From positions 1 to 64,000 of the forward strand of contig RPFO01002111.1 in assembly GCA_009746045.1 (NCBI GenBank): a DNA stretch of 64,000 nucleotides, read 5' to 3'. Below are positions 11,919-22,729 of the stretch, one piece after another. A program made the position numbers and the translations under genes. This stretch comes from Mesostigma viride (Eukaryota; Streptophyta; Mesostigmatophyceae; Mesostigmatales; Mesostigmataceae). How positions within the stretch are numbered: position 1 is the first letter of the stretch; the number at the start of each line of letters is the position of its first letter. The notes below the pieces were generated by a model. The model did not search any database. It was not told the DNA's origin and saw only the letters and a list, made by a program, of their open reading frames with translations.

Positions 11919-12425
11919 TCAGGCAGTGCCTGAAGGCCGCCTCGAAAGTGAAACGCGAAAGTGAAAAGGGGTCACAAACCCTATGTTCATATCCTTGACT
12001 CCCCCGTCGAGAACGAACCGAAAACCAGCGCCATGAACGAACTTGTGACGAGTAGATGACGACATCGTGGTTATGGCGTCGTACCCCCCCTGGTGCAGCT
12101 GCTGCTTTATCGCCGCCTTCCTGTCCTCTTGCTTCCGCCCGGGCGAAAACCAGGCGCTTCGCAATGCCTGGAGATGTGATATTCTAATGGGCTTCATGCA
12201 CTCGTGGCCGCACTTACAGTCGAACGTCTCGTCGGTCACTAGGCTGCCGGCATGGGTGCTGCCGCTTAGCACTATGGCTGCGAACTTGCGCTTCCCATGG
12301 TGTCCCATCACCATGATAGCGAAAGCCAGGAAGCAGATAGCCACGATTATGTCCCAGCAAAGCCATAGCACACCTTCCGTTTCGACCGCCATGTCGGCCA
12401 CTAGTCCGGATAGCTCAATGTGCAC
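11919..12425 (-). CDS. Unknown protein with hydrophobic segment and CxC...C motif
   Basis: A 168-codon frame starting MHIELSGLVADMAVETEGVL. A hydrophobic stretch (residues about 19-41, IIVAICFLAFAIMV) is followed by FDCKCGHECMKP and a helical, charged region (LRSAWFSPGRKQEDRKAAI). A CxC-x3-C motif followed by an LR...W segment is seen in N-terminal regions of some DDE transposases of protists and invertebrates. The resemblance is weak and no catalytic core follows in frame. The first 25 or so codons also occur inverted at 12,893-12,966, because the gene start lies inside one arm of the large palindrome. Confidence 0.35.
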   Translation of the reverse strand: MHIELSGLVADMAVETEGVLWLCWDIIVAICFLAFAIMVMGHHGKRKFAAIVLSGSTHAGSLVTDETFDCKCGHECMKPIRISHLQALRSAWFSPGRKQEDRKAAIKQQLHQGGYDAITTMSSSTRHKFVHGAGFRFVLDGGVKDMNIGFVTPFHFRVSLSRRPSGTA

Positions 12426-12966
12426 CTGACCTTGACACTAATCGCACAAACAGCCACAATTTTGCAAGCAAGAAGACATGGCTACCTCGGCATTTCATGA
12501 AATGTACTTCGTGAAATGCATTTCGTGAAATGTACTAAGGAACGTGATTGGCCGGCGTTCGCTCGCCAAATCTCGCAAAATGTACTAAGGCACGTGATTG
12601 GTCCCGCAAAATGTACTAAGGAACGTGATTGGCCGGCGAAGATTCTGTAGGGAATTTTAATTGCAGCAAACAGAATCTTCGCCGGCCAATCACGTTCCTT
12701 AGTACATTTTGCGGGACCAATCACGTGCCTTAGTACATTTTGCGAGATTTGGCGAGCGAACGCCGGCCAATCACGTTCCTTAGTACATTTCACGAAATGC
12801 ATTTCACGAAGTACATTTCATGAAATGCCGAGGTAGCCATGTCTTCTTGCTTGCAAAATTGTGGCTGTTTGTGCGATTAGTGTCAAGGTCAGGTGCACAT
12901 TGAGCTATCCGGACTAGTGGCCGACATGGCGGTCGAAACGGAAGGTGTGCTATGGCTTTGCTGGGA
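12352..12966. repeat. 615-bp palindrome with ~21-bp spacer
   Basis: Arms of about 297 bp (12,352-12,648 and 12,670-12,966) match as inverted copies with essentially no mismatch seen. They are centred on 12,659 around AGGGAATTTTAATTGCAGC. Each arm contains several copies of AAATGTACTAAGGAACGTGA, alternately followed by TTGGCCGGCG or TTGGTCCCGC. The arms include the start of the minus-strand frame at 12,425. Such identity implies a recent event or ongoing gene conversion between arms. Confidence 0.9.
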
Positions 12967-13585
12967 TGATTATCATCGTAGTACATCATATGTATTACAG
13001 TACATTTCACGAAGTACATTTCATGGAGGCAGAGGGAAAGTTCCTGTTCATGGTGAGTCGGGGTTAGCAATCACGGCAATGTCGATACATGTACTTGCAG
13101 TATATACAAATGCCATAATGTCCTTAGATGCAGCATGAATGTCTATTGTTCGGATTTCTTTTATCACGATGCTTAGGATGCCTTCCGACAGAAATCTGCT
13201 GCGCTACAGGTCGGGAATACCTGAACTTGATATGCGTGGCCAGTGGCCATGGCAGCCGGGGTCGGTAAGAATTAACTTCGATAGCCATGAATAATGCGGA
13301 AAGTGAACGTTGTCCACCCGCTGCACAGGGAAAATGGCTGCACAGGAACGGCCTGACGTGATACTGTCGCAAAGCAGTTCTCATAAGCCGACAATTACAC
13401 ATTCGACTTATGATCGATAATCGGCGCAGGCCTTCGACATTCAAGCGCGCATCGAAACGTCGTGAGGATTTCGGACATTTAGATGAAGTTGGATTGTTTT
13501 CGGCCCTCGTATTTGCCATGATCTTGGCCATCCAATCTTTTTGCTTCGTGCACAGTTTGCGTTTGCAGTTAAGCGTAGGTACATG

Positions 13586-13640
13586 ACAAGCTTGCGTTTG
13601 CGTTTGCGTTTGCGTTTGCCTTTGCCTTTGCCTTTGCGTA
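13586..13640. repeat. (TTGCGT)n / (TTGCCT)n microsatellite
   Basis: A hexamer run of TTGCGT then TTGCCT then TTGCGT, about nine units, inside the 8.2-kb transposon. Confidence 0.85.
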
Positions 13641-14157
13641 TACATTTGCATGTGCGCTTGCGTTGCCGTTTGCTTATGCGTCCCAATGTATGTCTGGCTT
13701 TGGGCAATTCTATTTCCTTGTCGTTGGGATATGAGTGGGTGCTGGCGGTGGTGTTACTGTCGGCAGGTAGAGTGGCAGTGGCTTCAACTTCTGTTGCTTT
13801 TTCATTGCATTTGCATTTTCATTGGGTCTCTGTAGTTAACAACTGCTTTAAATATCTTTGTTAATAGCCGGCTTCAGCTGTAATTTCGATTGCATGTTGC
13901 TTTTGAATTGCATTCGCACTGGGCACATGCAGTGGGCATTAGGCATTGGTAGTGCAATTACACATGCAGTCACACTTGCAATTGCAATGAAGTTGAAATT
14001 GAAGCTGCAGCTAAAATTTGCTACGTGCCTACTGGTACAGTCGCATGTGCAGTCAACTTTGTGCTTGTTTATTATTATTATTTCTTCTTCTTATAATTTC
14101 TTACTTATTATTATAATTTCTTCTTGCTTTTCGTAATGTGTGGTGGTTAGAATGGTG

Positions 14158-14335
14158 ATGGCAGGGGCAGGGGCAGGGGCAGGGGCAGGGGCAGGGGCAG
14201 GGGCAGGGGCAGGGGCAGGGGCAGGGGCAGGGGCAGGGGCAGGGGCAGGGGCAGGGGCAGGGGCAGGGGCAGGGGCAGGGGGGGCAGGGGCAGGGGCAGG
14301 GGCAGGGGTAGGGGCAGGGGCAGGGGCAGGGGCAA
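14158..14335. repeat. (GGGGCA)n hexamer array
   Basis: About 29 units of GGGGCA with one GGGGGG slip near 14,280 and one GGGGTA variant. Four-G runs every six bases make the strand a strong G-quadruplex candidate. Long open frames in all phases here are a composition artefact. Confidence 0.95.
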
Positions 14336-14494
14336 TCATGAGTTGCTTTCGGCCTGGCATGTGCACCAGAACTGGCATATGTGCTCGCAATGCAGCTTGC
14401 TACTCTTGTTCCTTTTGTTTGCCTTTTCTTTTGTTTGGGAACTGTTCGTGCAGGGGGGTGGGATGAGGCCGCGAGTCTCTGGGCAGGGGCATTG

Positions 14495-15475
14495 ACGTGG
14501 GTAGGTGTGTGTCTGGGCTAAGTCTGCAATTGTCGCTGCTGTGCTGTACTTCTGGCTGTGGCTTACGGTGCATTTGTGGCTTGGAGTAGGGGTGAGGCTA
14601 GGGTGGGCGCAGGCGCGGGCGTGGGCGTGGGCGTGGGCGTGGCGTGGGCGTGGGCGTGGGCGTGGGCGTGGGCGTGGGCGTGGGCGTGGGCGTGGGCGTG
14701 GGCGTGGGCGTGGGCGTGGGCGTGGGCGTGGGCGTGGGCGTGGGCGTGGGCGTGGGCGTGGGCGTGGCGTGGGCGTGGGCGTGGGCGTGGGCGTGGGCGT
14801 GGGCGTGGGCGTGGGCGTGGGCGTGGGCGTGGGCGTGGGCGTGGGCGTGGGCGTGGGCGTGGGCGTGGGCGGGGCGGGGCGTGGGCGTGGGTGTGGGCGT
14901 GGGCGTGGGCGTGGGCGTGGGCGTGGGCGTGGGCGTGGGCGTGGGCGTGGGCGTGGGCGTGGGCGTGGGCGTGGGCGTGGGCGTGGGCGTGGGCGTGGGC
15001 GTGGGCGTGGGCGTGGGCGTGGGCGTGGGCGTGGGCGTGGGCGTGGGCGTGGGCGTGGGCGTGGGCGTGGGCGTGGGCGTGGGCGTGGGCGTGGGCGTGG
15101 GCGTGGGCGTTGGCGTGGGTAGGTGTGTGTCTCAGCTACGTCTGCTATTGTTGCAGCTGCGCTCTACTTCTGGCTGTGGCTTTGGGTATAATTGTGGCTT
15201 GGAGTAGGGGTGAGGCTAGGGTGGGTGTGGGCGTGGGCGTGGGCGTGGGCGTGGGCGTGGGCGTGGGCGTGGGCGTGGGCGTGGGCGTGGGCGTGGGCGT
15301 GGGCGTGGGCGTGGGCGTGGGCGTGGGCGTGGGCGTGGGCGTGGGCGTGGGCGTGGGCGTGGGCGTGGGCGTGGGCGTGGGCGTGGGCGTGGGCGTGGGC
15401 GTGGGCGTGGGCGTGGGCGTGGGCGTGGGCGTGGGCATGGGCGTGGGCGTGGGCGTGGGCGTGGGCGTGGGTGAG
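14495..15475. repeat. Higher-order repeat: unique ~117-bp leader plus (GTGGGC)n array, twice
   Basis: A leader that begins GTGGGTAGGTGTGTGTCT and ends GGAGTAGGGGTGAGGCTAGG occurs at about 14,495-14,610 and again at about 15,113-15,228. Each copy is followed by a long GTGGGC hexamer array (about 500 bp, then about 245 bp). The leaders differ at many positions while the arrays are nearly pure. The 618-bp unit was therefore duplicated some time ago and the arrays kept homogenising. Confidence 0.9.
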
Positions 15476-15775
15476 AATGGGCGGGTGCGGGGGCAGGGGC
15501 ATGGGCATGGGCGGGGGCGGGGGCGGGGCGTGGGCAGGGGCGTGGGCGGGGGCGGGGGCGTGGGCGGGGGGGGGCGTGGGCGTGGGCGTGGGCGTGGGCG
15601 GGGGCGGGGCGTGGGCGGGGGCGGGGCGGGGGCGGGGGCGGGGGCGGGGGCATGGGCGTGTGCATGGGCGTTGGGGGGTCAGGGGGGCTGGGGTTGGGTT
15701 TGGGTGGGTGGGTCATTGGTGCAATGTTTGGAGTTGGGGCTTGTGTGTGTGGGGGGGGGGGGGGGCATGGGGATT
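15476..15775. repeat. Degenerate G-rich satellite tail
   Basis: Mixed GGGGGC, GTGGGC and GCATGG units decaying into GGGTTTGGGTGGG and a run of 14 G at about 15,752-15,765. It is a continuation of the hexamer array with more variant units. Confidence 0.8.
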
Positions 15776-16449
15776 GCCATGCGCGTGCACGTGGGCGTCC
15801 GCGTGATCCTCTGATCGTGTACATGTTCATGCATGTGCCATGACGGCACAATGCATGTCAGATTCGTGACTTTATCGTGTGTTCCCTAGTTGCAAGTATT
15901 ACTGCTAAAATTCATTGCAGCATTCCATTCCTTGCATAATGCTTGATTGCTTGCATCAGTTCATTATATACTTCGATCATGACCTGAAGTGCTTAAGTAT
16001 TACCAGACTCTCGCGCAGTTTCAGAATGTCCAATTTTTAGCACAGATGCATGTTTGCACACCAAAGCCCTCATTCCCATGTTGATAAGGCTAAGTAAAAC
16101 ATTTTTTTTTTGTGCGGTGATCCACGAAATGCAGCTGTGAATGGCTCTAGGAGGTTACCAATGGTGGCCAGACCTGTTATTGAGCATTGGGAGACGTTAC
16201 AGGGGCATCAATCACAGTTACATTTAGTTCAGATGTAGTTCAATTTAGTACATTATAGTATAAATGTAGTAGAAAATAGTACAACCTAGTATATTGTAGC
16301 ATATACTAGTTCAACTACCTCCAGATGAGATCCAGGGGCTATGGGGACACTTTTTATGCAAAACTGAACTTGAAACAAGCAAAAAACAAGAAACTTGGAA
16401 AAACTCAAAATGTACTTGTGCTGGAGTACATTCTTAACGGCTGGCAGGG
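15776..16449. other. Right subterminal region of the 8.2-kb transposon
   Basis: AT-rich and without coding potential. A run of TAGTACA/TAGTAGAA-like phrases occurs at 16,240-16,310. The terminal repeat with its GTACATTCTTAACGG phrase closes the element. Confidence 0.5.
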
Positions 16450-16513
16450 TTACTTTTGCATACTTGTACAAGTATGCAAAAGTAATGCGTATTGCATTAC
16501 TTAACTACTTCAG
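16450..16513. mobile_element. Foldback element, right remnant
   Basis: TTA duplicate of the 8.2-kb transposon, then the palindrome centred on CTTGTACAAG with arms GCATTACTTTTGCATA / TATGCAAAAGTAATGC, ending CTTAACT at 16,506 and the flanking direct repeat ACTTCAG. It completes the structure begun at 7,581. Confidence 0.75.
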
Positions 16514-16933
16514 CACGATGCGGCCAGCCAGCCGAAAGCCCGTAAGTAAGGACGCTTGTCAATGAAATATTGCACGAATTTAAAGAAAGGGACGGTGACT
16601 TAGTGGTGCGTTAATAATGGCTTATGCAACACCCTTTTCTAGGGAGAGGTGAAGGAGAAGAAGTTCGCCCACACCTGGTTCCGTAAGGATGAAGGTGATT
16701 GTGTAACCCGCCTCACTTCAGTCATAGAAGTACGATTGAAATTGAGTTGACGCCGTGGAGTATGAGTAGTTGTCTCAGCACCTTCCCTAGCAATGGGTTC
16801 CAGAGATGATGACGGATCTCCCAAACCTTGATTAGTAGGGGGTAAAGGTGATTGTGTCTTCGAACTACTCATACTTCCACATGGAGTCGCGATCGTCTGC
16901 CTAGTAGAGACAACGGTTACGGCTGACTTCTAG

Positions 16934-16982
16934 TGTTACAGAGCAAGACAGTCACATCAGGATGTGTCTCAGTCTGTAACAC
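16934..16982. repeat. Hairpin with GTGTTACAGA stem
   Basis: GTGTTACAGA at 16,934-16,943 is matched by TCTGTAACAC at 16,973-16,982, with further partial pairing inside. A short MITE end or stem-loop is possible, but no target duplication was found. Confidence 0.5.
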
Positions 16983-17607
16983 CGTAAGTTTTCCGCAACT
17001 CTATGAATCTTCTCGGATGACAGACATCTGATCAACGTTGTACTACCCGGAAGGTTGCGACTTCAAGAGAAACACCAAAGTAGAGATCCCCGATACCAAT
17101 GTAACGACTAAAAATGATCATCAACATCATCCACAGTCCAATATGAAAGATCTTTTACCTGGGTTGCTTTCCTGAGTCGCAGAACTTCAAGTATCCGAGC
17201 AACGTTGAGATGAAAATTCCACAGCACGTGATTTAGGGAATCACGACCCCTTGTAGACACAAAGACAAGCTCGTGTATAGACGACCTCTGTGGAACTGAA
17301 GGACGTCTATAGCCAAGGGGCTCTTATGAATGGACAACAAAGACAAGCTTTATTATACCATGGTGAATCAAAACCAACGTCCCAACAATGGCGACCCCAC
17401 GTCCTTGATATCGACGTGCTTGTCGAACTTGCTCCAACCTTAGCCTGAAGAGAACCAATCAGAATCATGGAATTCTATACAAGATCTTCGTATCCATCCT
17501 AGTCACACAAAACAGAACAACACCACACACAGCCTGGCAGAATCTTTCCATGAGATCCTAAATCTGTCGTAAGCACTGAAGTCCCAAAGGAGCATTTAAG
17601 ACTCAAT

Positions 17608-17738
17608 AGTACCAACTAACAAACTACAACCCCACGTGGATCAGGCCACGACCAATGAGGGCTCCTATCAGTAGTACCAACCAACAAACTACAACCCTAC
17701 GTGGATCAGGCCACGACCAATGAGGGTTCCTATCAGTT
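17608..17738. repeat. 65-bp tandem duplication
   Basis: Two copies, 65 bp apart, sharing AACAAACTACAACCC and CACGTGGATCAGGCCACGAC or close variants, with about three differences. A small recent duplication. Confidence 0.9.
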
Positions 17739-19391
17739 GGTTGACAAAGTATCAGCTCCAAGTACCATCGTCTTAGAAACCTCATAACTTTCTCAATACT
17801 GATCCAAAAGTCCTCGAATAAAAGCCAAACATTCACAAAACAAAGGATGTAATTAACAACAAAGTCATTTTTGCTTGTTACATGCTTGTACGCGTTCGCT
17901 GGTGATGGTTGGGGAATACCACTATGTCACGCAGATTTTGGACCAGATTTGATTGCTATTAGCTAAGGCTTCAACGAAACCAGTGAAGTAGCGTTTGGTA
18001 TTGTCTCTAAACATGGTGGGCTTGATAACGGGATGCTTTTCCCTGCACAGACACAGCGAGACAAGTGGTTTTCTGGCCAGCTCTAGGCATTGCTTCTTGG
18101 TTTGCTGGCCCAAGTTATCCTTCTGCTTGTGCGTCCATAGTGCATGCAAGAAACATGATCAATGGCCGGGGCCTGCTTGCATGGAAGCATAACCAGGTTA
18201 GTTCTTTTGTTTTTTCTATCATGGCCAATCATTGGAATTTCTTTATAGTGTACGTGTTGGATGCATTGATAATGTAGCTCCTTGTGAACCCCTTCTACGC
18301 TTGGTTTTGGGCCTTGGCACAAGCTTTATACTTGTTGTATAGCATGCTGTTGTGATTTTTAAGCTGGAAATGTGTTTGGGAATCCATGTGTGGCCATCTA
18401 TGATGTTTTGTGCCACGTTGGAATTGAATGCCTATACGGTAGTGCTGGCAAAACACCCCAAAATAACTGCACCCGTTATAACGGTCTGAGCTATTTTGGG
18501 CTGTATGCTAGCTAGCCTGTGCAGTTCTATGGCATGTCATGTTGTGAATGCATCTATGGCATGCCTGTGATTGTCTTAAACTCCCCTCAAAGGGCCAGGG
18601 TCAGCAGATTTTGAGAAATGGTCCATATTGCATTATATATCTCTTGAACCCCATCTGCACCGTACCCCCTTGGGGGGGGTGCTATTTATAGCAGCTGTGG
18701 GGCATAGATATGTGACCAATGACATGACCCCAAAGTTATTTGATATAAAAGCATCCTTGGTTCCAAGGGTGGGCCAGAAAATGTTATTTGGCTAGTTACT
18801 CCCAGGCGCACAAAGATACCCAAACTCAGTCCGTTCTGGTGGTTCCAGTTGACACAATTGAAGGGTTAACCCGACTTTGCCTCCCCGCCCACCCCCCCCC
18901 ACCCCCCCCAAAACGTGCCAAAACGGTCCCAACAAGAATTTTACCATGCGAAGTCGATGTCGCTGATTCCAAATCCGTGCTCAGAATGACAATCTGCCCA
19001 GTCCTGCGAATGCTAGGAGTTTTGCAATTAAGGTGGCCCTTAGCCGGGTGGATTACCTTACGTCACGAACAGATATATGATGAGCTGTGCCTTGGCGTCT
19101 GAAGTGTACGTAAGCGACTATTCGCGAAGTTTTTTTCGGGGAAATGGGTATATTTTTATTAGCCAATTAGGGTTAAGTTAACGTTTTTAAACGCAATGTA
19201 TAAGGATATGGTTGCAATGCAGCAATGTGTGAATGTGGTTGGAACGGAGCTTTGTTAAAATTGGATAATGTTACAGCGCTCACACACTTGAGGCTTATAC
19301 ACGAGTTTGCCAAGTCAAGGCAACACACGTGAGGCGGGCTCGCAAGAGATGCCCAATTGGCACTGGCCTATTCTTTATACTCAGTGTCAAG

Positions 19392-21162
19392 AGGCCTCAA
19401 TTGAGGCCTTTTGGCTCAATTGAGGCCTTTTTCACCAAGGTCACCTGGGGACGGTCATTTTGGCGGGAAGGACCGGTCCTATGGGTCGTCCGGGCCCAGT
19501 GGCGCGAATCTGGTATATGTGCTGAGCGTCCTGACCCGTTGGGGTCGACAGGGGTCGACGGTTACTGAAAATTATGTGGTGGAGGAAAGTACCTATTTTG
19601 GCCACTTTCGTGCAACCGGACGACGAATTTTAACGAATGCACGACCATGGCGGCCTCGAGTAAAATAGACCGTATGGCCACGTTCGTGCATCATTTCGAC
19701 CAGTAAGGAGCGCGTCGGGTAGATATATTATCCGTGAAGCTAGCCCGATCGCTAAATGGGTCAAAAGTCGATTTCTAAATTCGTGGGGTCGTTATTTGTG
19801 TGCTGAATGCCAGGTTAGTGAAATTCAGATGGGGCGTAATCGGCGTTGATAGTGCGCCTGCCAGCAGGCCGGTGCTTCGATATGCTGGGAAGGAGACTAG
19901 CGGAACGGCTGGGGGGGATGTTGGGGCAGCCGTGGCTAAAGGGGCACTGGCTATTTTCGAGCCTTTTGGCGTGGATCCGTAGGTAGAGGAAGGGGTGTTT
20001 TCAGCTAGGAAAAACTGGGATGCGGACAAAAAACGCGCGCGCGCCCCCAGCTATGGGAGCGCCATTATGCGAACAGCGCTGGTGATGCCGCTGCAGCCGC
20101 TTTCATACGTCAATGGACGACGCATGGAGCGTCTGTCCGGCCAGATTAGCGGGCTGCATCGCTTCTGGACAACTTGAAAACGCCGAGCTTGAACAGCTTT
20201 TCTGATGCAGCCACGTTCAGCGCCAGCGCACATGCGTGCTTAGTGGTCCCGGGTGTTCACGAGGGGTGTGAAATGTAAGTGCGTCCTGGTGGTAGGAAGG
20301 TAATGGCATCGATTTGCTTGTGATATCGTCAGTTTTTAGCTGCATATCGGCGCCTAGTGCCGATGTGACGTAATGCAGGTACTTATAGTACTTCGTGCAG
20401 TGCTCTGCGGCTGGCCCCCGCCGTGTAGACGTGTTTGCTTTCCATAAGAAGCATGGCAGTTCCTGCCACACTGGCCATGTCTCAGGCAACCCTTGCAAAG
20501 CCCAAAATCAAGCTAAGAGGTCTAGAAGAGTGTGGAAATGGTGTCGGCCAGTTATGCTTGTATATCTTGCCATGTGCTGTTCATCTGCTGCCGCGGCAGC
20601 AAACCCCTGTCAGAAGATACCGTACCAACCTAGATATTGGGGCTTTGTGAGTGAAGCTTAGCGCTTGGAAGGTCACACCTATCATTATAATGCATGATCC
20701 TTGTGCGTGTTTGTAATAGAGGCATTGGATTCCTCATGTTTACGTGCAATCCCCATGGCAGGCTATTGCTGCCTGCAGTGCTGCGCGACAGCCCCGGCCG
20801 TGCAAGCGTGTGTGAGGGGTCCCTTGGGGAGCATGCCATGTCATGCCATGCTTACCATGTCGTGGGGAAACCTCGTAAGGTCCAAAAGACACGTTACATG
20901 CAGAGGGAACTGAGTACTGGCGCCTTTTTGTCGCTTGTATCTATGGTCATGTTGTGTTGATGGTGCCGTCGCAGCGACACCCTGTTTTATTAAATCATAA
21001 TTAAATAGGTATTGGGGCTATATGACTGATGTTAAGCGCTGGGAACCCCAAAACAATCATAATAATGCATGGCCTTCACTCATATTTGGAATAAATTTTG
21101 TTGGCTCATTGTAATTACGTGCAACACCCACAAAAAAAAAAGGCCTCAATTGAGGCCTTTTT
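19392..21162. repeat. Palindromic AGGCCTCAATTGAGGCCT repeats 1.7 kb apart
   Basis: The 18-bp perfect palindrome lies at 19,392-19,409. A partial second copy follows at 19,414-19,432, and a complete one, extended by A5/T5, lies at 21,137-21,162. The copies could be ends of one mobile element or independent insertions of a dispersed palindrome. No target duplication was seen. Confidence 0.5.
20395..21075. repeat. Degenerate ~375-bp tandem repeat
   Basis: Corresponding phrases recur about 375 bp apart. GTGCAGTGCTCTGCG (20,395) pairs with CTGCAGTGCTGCGCG (20,774), and TATTGGGGCT with AAGCTTAGCGCTTGG (20,634) pairs with TATTGGGGCT with TTAAGCGCTGGG (21,011). Both are followed by ATAATGCATG. The copies are strongly diverged. 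Confidence 0.6.
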
Positions 21163-21740
21163 CATGACATTGGGACATTATATACTTGTGCACTGTGCTT
21201 TGCTAGTCCTGAGCAGCCTAGGAGGCCTGCTCAGTAATAACACTCCCGGTACAGTATTCACAACCTGTACAGCGTCCAGTTCCTAAACAGTAGGTCTGCC
21301 ATACAGGCACAGTGACCACAGAGTACAGTCCACAGTGACTATTGCATCTGCACCTAGAAGTCCAGGACTAAGCCTGCGGTACCAACAGACCACAGGTTAA
21401 GGTTCCTATTTCCTGCGTACGACGTATTAACCCAATACCGTCGTAGGTTCAGCACCTAATTCCTGTCAGCCCAGGAATTACTGTCGACCCCATATGTCGT
21501 CGGCAAATATTCACGTCCGACTTAGAAGAACAGCCGGCTCGCGCTCGCGCGCGACCGGGAAGTCGGAACGCCATAACTTTCTTGATACTTGTCGGAATGA
21601 ACTCGTTCCGGTGCCGCTGGAATCGCAGAGATATGCCGAATCAGGATCACGCCAATGCGCTTGGCGTTAACTCCAATCCTTTCTTTTCTTGAGCTGTAGC
21701 AGCTCACACAAGTCTACATACAAACACACACAATGGGTAC

Positions 21741-21861
21741 TGGACATCCTCCCCGACTACAAGTCACAACCCACTGGGCATGACAGCCAGCTTGGATTCC
21801 TGGACATCCTCCCCGACTACAAGTCACCACCCACTGGGCATGACAGTCAGCTTGGATTCCT
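21741..21861. repeat. 60-bp tandem duplication
   Basis: Two copies with period 60, each starting TGGACATCCTCCCCGACTAC and ending CAGCTTGGATTCCT, with two substitutions between them. Confidence 0.95.
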
Positions 21862-22527
21862 TATTATATGTACATAGCACCCATACTGGTTCAGGAGCAC
21901 AAACAAATTACAATGAGTCCCTATCCCTTCACGGGAGGCTCGTTGTGTTACCCATGTACAAGAGGTTGGCCAACTGTGGCAGCCCATAGGTGTTCAGCTA
22001 AGAGGGGACACCCCTAAAGGGCACTTTTCTGGAAACCATACCTATGCATGTGCTAAAAATCCAATGATGATTGGGGACCATAAATATGATTTAAAAAAAA
22101 TTTTCCGGCCACTTGGGGGTGGTACTAGCCCCCACCATACACCGGTTACGCGCTAAAAATAGAAAAAGACGCTATTTTAGTCACATTTTTCCTAGGACGA
22201 TGGGCAAACATATTGGGACCAAATCATATATTCCCGCATAGTTCCCCCACTTTTGAGAAAGCCTGCCTAATTTTGAGCACAAAATAATGATGTTTAGACA
22301 CATTGATGGATTTTCCCGCAAAAAGGGTCCTTTTTTTTTAAAAAAAAAATAAAACAAATCATAAACACATGCAATAGTGCCAAATCATATATTCCCAAAT
22401 ACTAGAGAGGGGGGGACATGCAGCCCCAAATTTTCAGGTCATTCTGACAAGCGCAGCCCTATTTGATGGATGTTCCTAGATTGCCACCTGTGACGAAGCT
22501 AAGGGAGGTTTTAGCTAGTATTTAACC

Positions 22528-22721
22528 CAGTGTGAGCTAGTACGGCAATACGGCAATACGGCAAAACCTCGGCGTATTGCGTATTTCGTATAATACGTGT
22601 ATTATACGCGTATAATACGGCGTCCTACTAGCAAAATTTCTAGTACGGCAATACGCCAAACCTCGGCGTATTGCGTATTTCGTATAATACGGCGTATAAT
22701 ACGGCGTACTAGCTCACACTG
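22528..22721. mobile_element. 194-bp hAT-type MITE
   Basis: The termini are CAGTGTGAGCTAGTACG and its complement (17 bp, perfect). Both sides are flanked by the 8-bp duplication ATTTAACC (22,520-22,527 and 22,722-22,729). A CAG(T/G)G start with an 8-bp duplication defines the hAT superfamily. The interior is a tandem and inverted arrangement of GGCGTATTGCGTATTTCGTA and TATAATACG phrases, with no coding capacity. The perfect target duplication points to a relatively recent insertion mobilised in trans. Confidence 0.92.
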
Positions 22722-22729
22722 ATTTAACC

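Larger units (their letters stand above)
8250..16449. mobile_element. 8,200-bp DNA transposon with 32-bp TIRs
   Basis: The ends are inverted copies beginning CCCTRCCAGCCRTTAAGAAT and running 32 bp with two mismatches (8,250-8,281 and 16,418-16,449). The flanking TTA at 8,247-8,249 and 16,450-16,452 is a 3-bp target duplication inside a pre-existing foldback sequence, whose pre-insertion form is visible from its palindromic partner. Inside are subterminal tandem repeats, minus-strand coding pieces, a large palindrome and G-rich satellites. A 3-bp TTA duplication is compatible with PIF/Harbinger or CACTA-type elements, but the CCCT terminus does not settle the superfamily and no DDE triad was identified. 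Confidence 0.8.
16514..22519. other. Gene-free host-type DNA with scattered repeats
   Basis: No frame above about 105 codons and none with recognisable protein features. The stretch holds small tandem repeats and hairpins listed separately. A C-rich run lies at about 18,890-18,910. Confidence 0.5.

Noticed and set aside
14505-15851. Long frames reading Gly-Arg, Gly-Val, Ala-Trp or Pro-His repeats
   Set aside because: All are products of the GTGGGC hexamer array being free of stop codons in every phase.
18788-19102. 104-codon plus-strand frame in host DNA
   Set aside because: Crosses a C-rich tract giving a proline run. The rest has no domain, hydrophobic pattern or homologue that I recognise.
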